DNA of 64,000 bases from Herbidospora sakaeratensis (GCF_001570525.1 NZ_BBXC01000027.1:1-64000); one strand, 5' to 3'; positions 44,040 through 53,002 are shown, numbered from the stretch's first letter. Numbers and translations are program-made. The notes: generated by a model from the letters alone, not told the origin.

Positions 44040-45775
44040 AGCTCGTCGACCTGCTTGGCGTAGTCGCGCATCACGATGTTGCGCTTGAGCTTCAGCGACG
44101 GGGTCAGGTGGCCGCTCTCCTCGGTCAGGTCGCCGTCGAGGATGACGAACTTCTTGATCTGCTCGGCCTTCGACACCATCTTGTTGGCGTTGTCGACCGC
44201 GCCCTGCACCTCGGCCCGGATCTGCTCCTGGGTGAGGGTGACGCCCGCCATCGCCTCGGGGTCGAGGGTGACCAGCGCGGCCACGAACGGCTTGTCGTCG
44301 CCGATGACCAGCACCTGGCTGATCAGGCGGTGACCCCGGATGCTGTCCTCAAGAGGGCCGGGGGCGACGTTCTTGCCGGCCGCGGTGACCAGGATCTCCT
44401 TCTTGCGGCCGGTGATGCGCAGGTAGCCGTCGGCGTCGAGTTCGCCGACGTCGCCGGTGTGGAACCAGCCCTGCGCGTCGATGACCTCGGCGGTCGCCTT
44501 CTCGTTGTTCCAGTAGCCGCTGAAGATGTGGCGGCCCTTGACCAGGATCTCCTTGTCGTCGGCGATCCGGATCGTGACGCCCGGGAACGGCCGCCCGACG
44601 GTGCCGATCTTGTTCGCGCCGGGGATGTTGACCGTGGACGGCGCGGAGGTCTCGGTCAGGCCGTAGCCCTCCAGGACCTCGATGCCGACGCCGCGGAAGA
44701 AGTGGCCGAGGCGCTCGCCCAGCGCCGAGCCGCCGGAGACGGCGTGGGTCAGCCGGCTGCCGGTGGCGGCGCGCAGCTTGGTGTAGACGAGCTTGTCGAA
44801 CACGGCGTGCTTGAGCCGCAGGCCGAGCCCGGCGCCGCCGTCGTTCTTGGCCTTGCTGTAGTCGATGGCGACCTGGGCGGCGGTGGCGAAGATCTTGCCC
44901 TTGCCGTCGGCGGTGGCCTTCTGCTCGGCGCCGTTGTAGACCTTCTCGAACACGCGCGGCACGCCCAGCAGGAACGTCGGCTTGAACGCCTGCAGGTCGG
45001 GCGCGACGTTCTTCATGTTCGGCGTGTGGGCCAGCACGGTGCCGGTCTCGACGGTCACGATCTCGACCATGCGGGCGAAGCTGTGCGCGAGCGGCAGGAA
45101 CAGCAGCACGGCCCGCTCGTCGATGGAGAACATCTTCTCCAGCGGCCCCTGCGCCACGTTGCGCGCGGTGAACAGCAGGTTGTCGTGGGTGATCTGGCAG
45201 CCCTTGGGCAGGCCGGTGGTGCCCGAGGTGTAGATGATGGTGGCCAGGTCGTGGCCGCCCCGGGAGGCGCGGCGCTCGGCCAGGGTGTCGTCGGGCACGT
45301 CCTTGCCGGCCTCGATCAGCGCCTCGATCGCGCCCTCGTCGAAGGTCCAGACGTGGGGGAGGTCGGGGGCGGCCTCGCGGAGGGTCTCCTGGTGGCCGGC
45401 GGTCTCGGCGAACGCGCCCCGCGCGCCCGAGTCGGACACGATCCAGCGCACCTGCTCGGGGGAGCTGGTCTCGTAGATCGGCACGCCCACGCCGCCGGCC
45501 GCCCAGATGGCGTAGTCGGCGATCGTCCACTCGTAACGGGTGCGGCTCATCAGCGCGACGCGGTCGCCCGGCTCGATGCCGGTGGCGATCAGGCCCTTGG
45601 CCACTCCGGCGACCTTCTGCCGGAAGTCGCCGGCGGTCACCGGCTTCCACTCGCTGCCGTCCTGCACCTTCATCACGACGGCGTTGGGGGTGTCGGCGGC
45701 CCGCTGGAACACCGCGTCGGTGCAGTTGGCCGACAAGGGAACGTCCACCAGCACGGGAACGGTGTACTCCTGCAC
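44030..45775 (-). CDS. long-chain fatty-acid-CoA ligase (FadD15-like)
   Basis: 581-aa ANL-family enzyme that activates long-chain fatty acids via acyl-adenylate. ATP loop TIIYTSGTTGLPKG, GYGLTETSAPS, GWFHTGDVGELDADGYL and the final catalytic Lys segment PSLKLKRNIV are all present. I use GTG at 45775 (start VQEYTVPVLVDVP), since AGGAG lies 5 bases upstream; the preceding in-frame GTG two codons earlier overlaps that ribosome site. By synteny it matches mycobacterial fadD15, next to pimB' and plsC, so it could supply acyl-CoA for envelope lipids. Confidence 0.93.
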   Translation of the reverse strand: MQEYTVPVLVDVPLSANCTDAVFQRAADTPNAVVMKVQDGSEWKPVTAGDFRQKVAGVAKGLIATGIEPGDRVALMSRTRYEWTIADYAIWAAGGVGVPIYETSSPEQVRWIVSDSGARGAFAETAGHQETLREAAPDLPHVWTFDEGAIEALIEAGKDVPDDTLAERRASRGGHDLATIIYTSGTTGLPKGCQITHDNLLFTARNVAQGPLEKMFSIDERAVLLFLPLAHSFARMVEIVTVETGTVLAHTPNMKNVAPDLQAFKPTFLLGVPRVFEKVYNGAEQKATADGKGKIFATAAQVAIDYSKAKNDGGAGLGLRLKHAVFDKLVYTKLRAATGSRLTHAVSGGSALGERLGHFFRGVGIEVLEGYGLTETSAPSTVNIPGANKIGTVGRPFPGVTIRIADDKEILVKGRHIFSGYWNNEKATAEVIDAQGWFHTGDVGELDADGYLRITGRKKEILVTAAGKNVAPGPLEDSIRGHRLISQVLVIGDDKPFVAALVTLDPEAMAGVTLTQEQIRAEVQGAVDNANKMVSKAEQIKKFVILDGDLTEESGHLTPSLKLKRNIVMRDYAKQVDELYG

Positions 45776-45959
45776 GGTCACTCCTCATAGGACCCGGCTC
45801 GGTCAGGTTTCCCGGGACGCTACCGCGTGACACGAGGTTGGGATAGAGCCGTCACACAGGCGTTATCCGGTCATTCGCACGGTATCAGCCCGTGACCAGG
45901 TGAACGCCCACCGGCATCACTTCGTAACCAAGCACTTGCTCGGGAATATCATGTCGCCC

Positions 45960-46727
45960 ATGCGCATCAACGTCGTGAGCGACGTCCACGGCCGTGCCGA
46001 CGCCCTCGCCAAGGCCGGAGTGGGCGCCGACGCCCTGATCTGCCTCGGGGACCTGGTGCTGTTCATCGACTACGCCGACACCTCCCAGGGCATCTTCCCC
46101 GACCTGTTCGGCCACCAGCGGGCCGACGAGTACATCCGGCTGCGCACCGAGAAACGCTTCGACGAGGCCCGCGCCTTCTCGGCCGTCCTGTGGGCCGAAC
46201 TCGGCGGCGACCCCCGCGAGCACATCGAGAAGGCCGTCCGGGCCCAGTACGCCGACCTGTTCGCCGCCATGCCGGTGCCCGCCTACCTGACCTACGGCAA
46301 CGTCGACGTGCCCGCGCTCTGGCCCGACTACGTCCGCCCCGGGCAGACCGTGCTCGACGGCGAGACGGCCGAGATCGGCGGCCTGACCTTCGGCTTCGTC
46401 GGCGGCGGGCTGCAGACGCGCTACCGCACCTCCTACGAGGTGCCCGACGAGGTCTACGCCGCCAAAGTCGCCGCCCTCGGCCCGGTCGACGTGTTGTGCA
46501 CGCACATCCCGCCCGCGATCCCCGACCTGCTCTACGACGTGGTGGCCAAACGGTTCGAGAGGGGCAGCGAGGCCACTCTCGACTACATCCGGACCCACCA
46601 GCCCCGCTACGCCCTCTTCGGGCACGTCCACCAACCTCTGGCGCCCAGGACACGAATAGGGCGTACCGAATGCCTGAATGTCGGGCATTTCCGGGGACGC
46701 GGGACACCGTTCACCCTGGACCTGTGA
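45960..46727 (+). CDS. calcineurin-like metallophosphatase
   Basis: 255-aa metallophosphoesterase with dinuclear-metal motifs: SDVHGRAD, CLGDLVLF, YGNVDVP (Asp in place of the usual GNHD/E final acid), CTHIPP and FGHVHQP. The substrate is unknown. ATG 45960 starts exactly at the domain; TATCAT eight bases before it and no ribosome site suggest a leaderless mRNA. It heads a plus-strand run of SRPBCC, ArsA, DUF5304 and glucokinase genes. Confidence 0.88.
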   Translation: MRINVVSDVHGRADALAKAGVGADALICLGDLVLFIDYADTSQGIFPDLFGHQRADEYIRLRTEKRFDEARAFSAVLWAELGGDPREHIEKAVRAQYADLFAAMPVPAYLTYGNVDVPALWPDYVRPGQTVLDGETAEIGGLTFGFVGGGLQTRYRTSYEVPDEVYAAKVAALGPVDVLCTHIPPAIPDLLYDVVAKRFERGSEATLDYIRTHQPRYALFGHVHQPLAPRTRIGRTECLNVGHFRGRGTPFTLDL

Positions 46728-46742
46728 GCTAAGGTCGGCTGC

Positions 46743-47177
46743 ATGGCTGATCGCACCACGTCGAGCATCGTGATCGGCGCGAGCCGGTCGACAATCCTGG
46801 CCGTCATCGCCGACTTCCCCTCCTACCCCGAGTGGGCCGGTCAGGTGAAGTCCGCGCAGGTCCTCACGACCGGCGACGACGGGTTGCCGGCGACCGTCCG
46901 GTTCGTCCTCGACGCGGGCGTGATCAGCGACGACTACGTGCTCGCCTACAGCTGGACCGACGAGGTCGTCAGCTGGCGGATCGCCGAGGCCGGGAAGATG
47001 GTGTCCGGCCTGACCGGCAGCTACCGCCTCGCCGACAAGGGCGGCTCGACCGAGGTCACCTACGAGCTGGCGGTCGATCTGAAGGTCCCGATGATCGGCA
47101 TGATCAAGCGCAAGGCCGAGAAGGTCATCATCGACACGGCCCTCAAGGGGCTGAAGAAGCGCGTCGAAAAGCAATGA
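46743..47177 (+). CDS. SRPBCC (polyketide cyclase/START-like) family protein
   Basis: 144-aa small lipid-binding-fold protein: RTTSSIVIGASRSTILAVIADFPSYPEWAGQVKSA with the START-like N-terminus, VSWRIAEAGKMVSGLTGSY and the C-terminal long helix (IKRKAEKVIIDTALKGLKKRVE). Corresponds to mycobacterial Rv2185c by order. It overlaps the ArsA gene by 4 bp (ATGA), which suggests a working pair. Ligand and function are unknown; a hydrophobic cavity is expected. Confidence 0.9.
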   Translation: MADRTTSSIVIGASRSTILAVIADFPSYPEWAGQVKSAQVLTTGDDGLPATVRFVLDAGVISDDYVLAYSWTDEVVSWRIAEAGKMVSGLTGSYRLADKGGSTEVTYELAVDLKVPMIGMIKRKAEKVIIDTALKGLKKRVEKQ

Positions 47178-48322
47178 GAACCCTCCTCTTCACGGGGAAG
47201 GGCGGCGTCGGCAAGACGACGGCGGCCGCGGCCACCGCGACCCTGGCCGCCCGGCGCGGGCTCAAGACCCTCGTCGTCTCGACCGACACGGCCCACTCGC
47301 TGGCCGACGCGCTCGCGGCGACCCCGTCGGGCGAGCCGGCCGAGGTGGCCCGTGGTCTCTACCTGCAGCAGGTCGACACCCAGAAGGCGATGGAACGCCA
47401 CTGGGGCGACCTGCAGGAATACGCGCGCGGTTTGTTCAGCGAGCTCGGCCTCGACGCCATCACCTCCGAAGAGGTGACCGTGCTCCCCGGCGCCGAGGAG
47501 ATCATCGCGCTGCTGGAGCTGCGCGAGCAGGCCCGCACCGGCCGCTGGGACGTCGTCGTGGTCGACTGCGCGCCCACCGCCGAGACCCTGCGCCTGCTGG
47601 CGCTGCCCGAGGCGCTCGACTGGCACGTGACCCGGCTGCTGCCGATCGGCCGCCGCGTGATGCGCGCCGTCGCCCCGGTGATCCGCGCCGTCGCCAAGGT
47701 CAGCGCGCCCGAAGAGGGCGTGCTCAACGCGGGCGAGCGGCTGCACAAGGGCCTGATGGAGGTGCGCGCCCTGCTGACCGGCGACGACGCGTCGGTCAGG
47801 CTGGTGCTCACCCCCGAGGCGGTGGTGGTCGCCGAGGCCCGGCGCACCCTCACCTCCCTTTCCCTGTACGGATACCGCGTCGACGCCGTCATCGCCAACC
47901 GTGTCTTCCCCGACGGGGGAGCCGACCCGTGGCGGGCCAAATGGGTCGAGGCGCAGGCCCGCCAGATGGAGACGGTGCGCGCGTCGTTCGAGCCGCTGCC
48001 GATCCTGCCGGTGCCCTACCTGCCCGAGGAACCGGTCGGCGTCGACGCGCTGGCCGCCGTCGCCGAGGAGCTCTACCGCAGCGCCGACGCCTTCGGCCCG
48101 GTCACCGGCGAGCCGCCGCTGAGCTTCACCGCCGACGAGGTCGTGCTCGCGCTGCCGCTGGCCGGCAAGAACGACATCGACCTGGGCCGCAAGGCCGACG
48201 AACTGATCATCACCGCCGGCCCCTACCGCCGGGTGATCGCGCTGCCCGCCGCACTGGCCCGCCGAGAGGTCGCGCAGGCGGCGCTCCGCGACGGCCGCCT
48301 CCGGGTACGGTTCGAGATATGA
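47174..48322 (+). CDS. ArsA/GET3-like ATPase
   Basis: 382-aa deviant-Walker P-loop ATPase. It begins with LLFTGKGGVGKTTAAAATA. Switch motifs STDTAHSLADAL and VVVDCAPTAETLRLL follow. The C-terminal part (PLAGKNDIDLGRKADELIITAG) resembles the alpha-crystallin-like tail of ArsA homologues. Arsenite-binding cysteines and an arsB gene are absent, so arsenic export is unlikely. Matches Rv2184c by order. Coupled to SRPBCC and DUF5304 genes through 4-bp overlaps. Confidence 0.9.
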   Translation: MRTLLFTGKGGVGKTTAAAATATLAARRGLKTLVVSTDTAHSLADALAATPSGEPAEVARGLYLQQVDTQKAMERHWGDLQEYARGLFSELGLDAITSEEVTVLPGAEEIIALLELREQARTGRWDVVVVDCAPTAETLRLLALPEALDWHVTRLLPIGRRVMRAVAPVIRAVAKVSAPEEGVLNAGERLHKGLMEVRALLTGDDASVRLVLTPEAVVVAEARRTLTSLSLYGYRVDAVIANRVFPDGGADPWRAKWVEAQARQMETVRASFEPLPILPVPYLPEEPVGVDALAAVAEELYRSADAFGPVTGEPPLSFTADEVVLALPLAGKNDIDLGRKADELIITAGPYRRVIALPAALARREVAQAALRDGRLRVRFEI

Positions 48323-48744
48323 CGGAAAGCAACGAACGTCCCGACCCCTTCGGCTCGGCCGCCGACGAGGCGTTGAAGCTGCTCGACGCGTTGCAGCAGC
48401 GAGTCGGCCGGGAGCTCGGCAAGGGCTTCGTGAAGGGCGCCTTCTCCGGGGTGACCGGCACCACCCAGCGCCCCCGCCCGACTTCCGCCCCTCAGGATGT
48501 GTGGAGCGAGGCGGTTTCAGGGCATGATCACGAGGAGTACATCTGCCGGGCTTGCCCGGTTTGCCGGGTGATCGCGGCCCGCCGGGACGCCGGCGGCGAC
48601 GTGAGTGACCATCTGATGACGGCGGGAAGCGAGTTGCTCGCGGCCTTCCGGCAGGCGGTCGACTCCCTGCAGCGCCCGTCGTCTCCGCGCGGGCCGGCTG
48701 ACCCGGCGGGTGGTTCGAAGGTAGAGCACATAGATCTGGGCTGA
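48319..48744 (+). CDS. DUF5304 family protein with CxxC zinc-ribbon-like motif
   Basis: 141-aa protein with an N-terminal helix (FGSAADEALKLLDALQQRVG), a low-complexity linker, and a conserved C-R-A-C-P-V-C-R segment followed by DVSDHLMTAGSELLAAFRQAVDSL. The cysteines could bind zinc. Function unknown; constant association with the ArsA-like gene in actinomycetes (4-bp overlap here) suggests a partner. The glucokinase gene follows 19 bp later. Confidence 0.8.
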   Translation: MTESNERPDPFGSAADEALKLLDALQQRVGRELGKGFVKGAFSGVTGTTQRPRPTSAPQDVWSEAVSGHDHEEYICRACPVCRVIAARRDAGGDVSDHLMTAGSELLAAFRQAVDSLQRPSSPRGPADPAGGSKVEHIDLG

Positions 48745-48763
48745 GCCTGACGGGAGAGACGAC

Positions 48764-49708
48764 ATGGCGCTGACCATCGGCATCGACATCGGCGGCACCA
48801 AGGTCGCGGCGGGTGTCGTCGACGCCCACGGCCTGATCGTCGAAAGTCTCCTGAAACCGACTCCGGCCGACAACCCCGCCAAGGTCGCCGAGACCGTGGC
48901 CGAGGCGATCAAGGAACTGGCCGACTCCTACGAGGTCGAGGCCGTCGGCGTCGGCGCCGCCGGCTTCATCGACGAGACCCGCAGCGTCGTCCGGTTCGCC
49001 CCCAACCTCGCCTGGCGCGAGGAACCCCTCCAGCGCAAGCTCACCGAGATGACCGGCCTGCCCATCGTGGTCGAGAACGACGCCAACGCGATGGCGTGGG
49101 GCGAGTTCCGCTTCGGGGCCGGCCGGGGCGAGAGCCACCTCATCGCCGTCACGGTCGGCACCGGCATCGGCGGCGGCCTCATCCTCGGCGGCTCCGTCTA
49201 CCGGGGCCGCTGGGGCATGGGCGGCGAGCTCGGCCACATGCAGACCGTGCCCGGCGGCGTGCGGTGCGGCTGCGGCAACCTCGGCTGCTGGGAGCAGTAC
49301 GCCAGCGGCAACGCCCTGGTCCGCGACGCGCAGCGGATGGCCGCCGCCGAGCCCGAACGGGCCGCGACCATGCTCAAGCTCGCCGGCGGCACCCCCGAGA
49401 GCATCGAGGGCCGCGAGATCACCGACGCCGGCCGGGCCGGCGACCCGGTCGCCCTTGAAGCGTTCGCCCACATGGCCGACTGGATCGGCCAGGGCCTGGC
49501 CGACCTGGCGTCCATCCTCGACCCCGGCTGCTTCATCCTCGGCGGCGGCGTCTCCAACGCCGCCGACCTCTGGCTCGACCGGGCCCGGGAGGCGTTCGCC
49601 GAACGCCTGACCGGCCGGGGCCACCGTCCCGTCGCCGAGGTGCGGCTGGCCGAACTCGGCGCCTCCGCCGGTGTGGTCGGCGCGGCTGACCTGGCCCGGC
49701 TGCCCTGA
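48764..49708 (+). CDS. glkA: ROK-family glucokinase
   Basis: Phosphorylates glucose and in Streptomyces also mediates glucose repression. The 314-aa protein has IGIDIGGTKVAAGVVD (phosphate loop), ENDANAMAWGEFRFGAG with the catalytic Asp, GTGIGGGLILGG, and the ROK zinc motif GGELGHMQ...CGCGNLGCWEQYASG. ATG with GGGAGAG upstream. The last bases overlap the following EEP gene (CTGA). Confidence 0.94.
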   Translation: MALTIGIDIGGTKVAAGVVDAHGLIVESLLKPTPADNPAKVAETVAEAIKELADSYEVEAVGVGAAGFIDETRSVVRFAPNLAWREEPLQRKLTEMTGLPIVVENDANAMAWGEFRFGAGRGESHLIAVTVGTGIGGGLILGGSVYRGRWGMGGELGHMQTVPGGVRCGCGNLGCWEQYASGNALVRDAQRMAAAEPERAATMLKLAGGTPESIEGREITDAGRAGDPVALEAFAHMADWIGQGLADLASILDPGCFILGGGVSNAADLWLDRAREAFAERLTGRGHRPVAEVRLAELGASAGVVGAADLARLP

Positions 49709-50343
49709 TCCGGGTCGCCACCTACAACCTGCACGGCCTGCGTGACTCCCGCGCCGCCCTGGCGCGGGTGGTGCGTGCGCTGGCCGCCGACGTGGTGTGC
49801 GTACAGGAACGCGGCCTCGGGCGCGCCGCAGCCCGGCTGACCGGGCTCGACCTCGCCTGCCACGCCCGGCTCTCGGGGGTGGCGGTGCTGGTCCGGCCGG
49901 GCGTCCGGGTGCTGCACGCCGAGCACCGCCGGCTGCGCTGGTTCCCGGGCCTCGAACGCCGCTCGATCGCGGTGGCCGTGGTCGAGGCCGAGGGCCTGCG
50001 CCTGGCGGCCGCCTCCTTCCACCTCGACCTGCACGCGGGGGCCCGGCTGGCGCACGCGGTCGAGATCGTGCGCCGCGTCGAGTCGGCGGCCGCCCGCTTC
50101 GACGCGGTGCCGGTGCTGGCGGGCGACCTGAACGAACTGCCGGGGGCGGCGGCGTGGAAGCACCTCGCGTCCCGCTACGCCGAGGGCGGCGACGGGGCGA
50201 CGTTCGCGGGCAAGCGCATCGACGCGATCTTCACGGGACCGGGTGTGGCGGTGGTCGCCCGGGGGGTCGCGGCCGCCGGCGAGGCCGACCTGGACGCGGC
50301 CTCGGATCACCGGCCGGTGGTGGCCGACCTGCGCCCGTTGTGA
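49705..50343 (+). CDS. endonuclease/exonuclease/phosphatase family protein, CTG start
   Basis: 212-aa EEP-fold hydrolase from a proposed CTG start. Residues IRVATYNLHGLRDSRAALAR carry the catalytic Asn8, VVCVQE the metal-ligand Glu35, LAGDLNELPG the Asp/Asn pair and ASDHRPVV the catalytic His. An in-frame stop lies at 49687, and the only near-cognate start between it and the conserved N-terminus is CTG 49705, which overlaps the glucokinase stop as CTGA. The first canonical codons (GTG 49765/49768) would cut off Asn8. Substrate unknown. Its 3' end overlaps the convergent glycosyltransferase gene by 37 bp. Confidence 0.82.
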   Translation: MIRVATYNLHGLRDSRAALARVVRALAADVVCVQERGLGRAAARLTGLDLACHARLSGVAVLVRPGVRVLHAEHRRLRWFPGLERRSIAVAVVEAEGLRLAAASFHLDLHAGARLAHAVEIVRRVESAAARFDAVPVLAGDLNELPGAAAWKHLASRYAEGGDGATFAGKRIDAIFTGPGVAVVARGVAAAGEADLDAASDHRPVVADLRPL

Positions 50344-52493
50344 ACCGCCGGCGGGTCGGCCGGGCCGTTGAAGGTGCCCTCGCGGCGCACGCCGTGCCAG
50401 CGCAGCCGCACCCCCAGCAGGGCCGTCACCAGTGACTGGATGACCACCAGGTACATGAGCTGGCGGTAGACGAACTGCTGGAGCGGCAGGATCCACAACG
50501 CCGAGGCGCGTTCGCCGTCGAGCAGCAGGGCGTACCAGCCGATGGCCATCTGCACCGTGACGAAACCCGCCCACGCCGCCACGACCGGCAGGGGGTCGTC
50601 CACGATGACGCTGTAGACCGCCAGCAGGTCGACGACGGGCGCCAGCAGGGGCAGCAGCACGTGGAACAGCGCCAGGTAGCCGAGGCAGCGGCGGCCGAAC
50701 GGGTGACGCTCGATCACGGCGTGCCGGTGTTTCCACATCGCCTGCAGGGTGCCGTAGCACCAGCGGTACCGCTGCTTCCACAACTGGCCGAGCGAGGCGG
50801 GCGCCTCGGTCCAGGCCACCGCGTTCTCCTCGTAGACCACCCGCCAGCCGGCCCGGCACAGCGCCATCGTCAGGTCGGTGTCCTCGGCGAGGGTGTCGGC
50901 GCTGACCCCGCCCAGCGCCTCCAGCGCCGACCGGCGGAACGCCCCCACGGCCCCGGGCACGGTCGCCATGCAGTCGAGCAGTTCGAAGGCGCGGCGGTCG
51001 AGGTTGAAGCCGATGACGTACTCGATGTGCTGCCAGCGGCCGATCGCGCCGCGCCGGTTGCCCACCTTGGTGTTGCCGCTCACCGCGCCGACCGCCGGGT
51101 CGGCCAGCCGCCGGACGAGGCGGCCGATCGTGGCGCGTTCGAAGACGGTGTCGCCGTCGAGCATGATGAGCAGTTCGTGCGAGGCGTGCGCGAGGCCGGT
51201 GTTGAGCGCGGCCGACTTGCCGCCGTTGGGGCGGCGGATCACCCGTACGCCGGGGAAGCCCGCCGCCAGGTCGGCGGTGCCGTCGGTCGAGCCGTCGTCG
51301 ACGACGATGATCTCGACCTCGCCGGGATAGCCGGTGGCCACCAGCGAGCGCACCGTCGCCTCGATGCCCGCCGCCTCGTTGTAGGCCGGCACGATCACGC
51401 TCACCGGCGGCGGGCCGGGCCACACCCGCACGGAGTGTTTCCGCCGGGTGCCCCCTCGCGTCTGGTGGGCGTGCACCGCCGCGAGCACGACGAAGAAGCC
51501 GAACCGCCCCAGGGTGAGCGCCCCGGCGGCGACCAGCGCCCAGCCCAGCACGTCGACGAAGGTCTCGGAGGCCCGCTGGGCGACGTTGAGCGCGCCGCCG
51601 AAGAACCGGTCGACCCCGCCGGCCCGCCGGTGGGCCGACGGCATGCCGATCGCCTCGCTCACCGTGACGGCCCGGTAGCCCTGCCCCGTCAACGTCTCCA
51701 GGGCACGGCCGAGGGTCTCGTCCGATTCGCGCATCGTGACGACCGCGCCCGCGCCCCGCGCCGGCGTCGACTCCGCGTCGAGGTCGCTCAGGACGATCAG
51801 GTGACCTTCGGCGGCCAGCCCTTTCATGGCCTCCCACTGGGAGGCCGTGGTCGCCGAGGCGAGGCCGGAGTGGGGCGGGCGGGCCAGGGTCGTGTGCAGG
51901 CCCGTCGCGCCCGCCAGCGCCCGCTGCGTGAGCGAGGACTCCAGCCGGAGCCGCCAGCCGGGCACCTGGGTCAGGTCGGCGTGGGAGTAGCCGTGGTTGC
52001 CCAGCTCGTGGCCCTCGGCGACGATGCGCCGCGCCAGGTCGGGGTGGCGCGCCACCTTCGAGCCGACCACGAAGAACGTGGCCTTGGCGCCGTGTTCGGC
52101 CAGCACGTCGAGCACCCGCGGGGTCGAGACGGGATCGGGGCCGTCGTCGAACGTCAGCGCGACGGTCCGGCCCGGCACGCGCACGCTGGTGGGCCGGCCT
52201 CCCGTCACGTTGACGACGGGGCCGCCGCGCCGGACGGCGGCCGACTCTGCGGACGAGTGGTCGGCGGCGGGCGGCGGCGGCCGCGTCTCGCCGACGACGT
52301 CGGTGGCGTGTCCGTTGAGCGTCAGCGCCGCGGCGACGAGCAGCAGTCCGGCGGCGAACAGGAACCAGTGCCCCCGGGGCCCGGACGGCGCGCCGGTCGT
52401 GGCGGTCGGCGCCGACGGCGGCCCGGGGCGCCGGCGCGGGGAGCGGCCCCTGGGCGGCGGCCGGGTCCGGCCACCGGGCCCGGCCGGCGTCAT
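50307..52493 (-). CDS. polysaccharide deacetylase fused to GT2 glycosyltransferase
   Basis: 728-aa membrane fusion. A membrane anchor (~42-60) is followed by a NodB deacetylase (~105-290: TFDDGPDPV metal Asp, NHGYSH metal His pair, and RPPHSG in the third motif where RxPYG is usual). Another helix pair leads to a GT2 domain (~365-600: VPAYNEAAGIE, VDDGSTDGT, MLDGDTVFE, AEDTDLT, QRYRW), and C-terminal membrane helices end it. It thus pairs PgaC/NodC-like polymerisation with deacetylation, pointing to a surface polysaccharide such as a poly-N-acetylglucosamine-like polymer. Coupled (ATGA) to a small upstream partner. Confidence 0.9.
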   Translation of the reverse strand: MTPAGPGGRTRPPPRGRSPRRRPGPPSAPTATTGAPSGPRGHWFLFAAGLLLVAAALTLNGHATDVVGETRPPPPAADHSSAESAAVRRGGPVVNVTGGRPTSVRVPGRTVALTFDDGPDPVSTPRVLDVLAEHGAKATFFVVGSKVARHPDLARRIVAEGHELGNHGYSHADLTQVPGWRLRLESSLTQRALAGATGLHTTLARPPHSGLASATTASQWEAMKGLAAEGHLIVLSDLDAESTPARGAGAVVTMRESDETLGRALETLTGQGYRAVTVSEAIGMPSAHRRAGGVDRFFGGALNVAQRASETFVDVLGWALVAAGALTLGRFGFFVVLAAVHAHQTRGGTRRKHSVRVWPGPPPVSVIVPAYNEAAGIEATVRSLVATGYPGEVEIIVVDDGSTDGTADLAAGFPGVRVIRRPNGGKSAALNTGLAHASHELLIMLDGDTVFERATIGRLVRRLADPAVGAVSGNTKVGNRRGAIGRWQHIEYVIGFNLDRRAFELLDCMATVPGAVGAFRRSALEALGGVSADTLAEDTDLTMALCRAGWRVVYEENAVAWTEAPASLGQLWKQRYRWCYGTLQAMWKHRHAVIERHPFGRRCLGYLALFHVLLPLLAPVVDLLAVYSVIVDDPLPVVAAWAGFVTVQMAIGWYALLLDGERASALWILPLQQFVYRQLMYLVVIQSLVTALLGVRLRWHGVRREGTFNGPADPPAVHNGRRSATTGR

Positions 52494-53002
52494 CGGATCG
52501 TCAGGTCGAGGTCGATCAGGCCGCCGCCCTGGTCGGCCGGCACGCCGGGGGAGGCGTCGGCCTCGGGGGTGGTCGCGAAGTCGGGCGCCGAAGCGCTCGG
52601 CGCCGGGCTGCTCGATGGCTCCGGATGAGGTGAGGGCTCCGGATGGGGTGTGGGCTCCGGGCTGGGTGAGGGCCGCGGGGTCGCCGGTGGCGAGGCCGGG
52701 CGGGCGACGCCGACGGCGGGGCGGATCGCCGGGGGCGTCGGCGACGCCGACGGGCGCGCGAGGCGGCTCGGCCGGGCCTCCATCGCGGGACCGGACGTGG
52801 CCAGGTCGGCCGAGCCTCCCCGCCGCTCGCCCGGCCAGCCGTGCACCGAGAGCCGCGTGTCGGACAGCAGGCCGCCGACCACGATCGCGAGCAGTGCCAC
52901 GAGCGGGACGCTCGACCCGATCGACACCATCGTCATCAACCGGCGGCGGCGGCCGCTGTGATCAAGAAAGACGGCTTTTGTCGGATATTTATCAGGAAGC
53001 AC
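52490..53002 (-). CDS. small membrane-anchored Pro-rich partner of the deacetylase/GT2 gene
   Basis: 170-aa protein starting VLPDKYPTKAVFLDHSGRRRRL, then one membrane helix (~23-45, VPLVALLAIVVGGLL) and an extracellular Pro/Ser/Glu-rich tail with repeated PEPSPHPEP units, ending GGLIDLDLTIR. GTG at 53002 has no ribosome site; TACCAT six bases upstream suggests a leaderless start. The frame runs further upstream but without coding character. A gene of this type often precedes such fusions in actinomycetes and may be a complex subunit; the role is not known. Confidence 0.75.
   Translation of the reverse strand: MLPDKYPTKAVFLDHSGRRRRLMTMVSIGSSVPLVALLAIVVGGLLSDTRLSVHGWPGERRGGSADLATSGPAMEARPSRLARPSASPTPPAIRPAVGVARPASPPATPRPSPSPEPTPHPEPSPHPEPSSSPAPSASAPDFATTPEADASPGVPADQGGGLIDLDLTIR

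Noticed and set aside
42908-45790. 960-codon plus-strand frame spanning pimB' and the antisense of fadD
   Set aside because: It reads both genes in the wrong phase or strand; no motif supports it.
47174-48322. Arsenic-resistance function for the ArsA-like ATPase
   Set aside because: No arsenite-binding cysteines and no arsB/arsR nearby; the neighbours point to lipid or membrane-protein handling.
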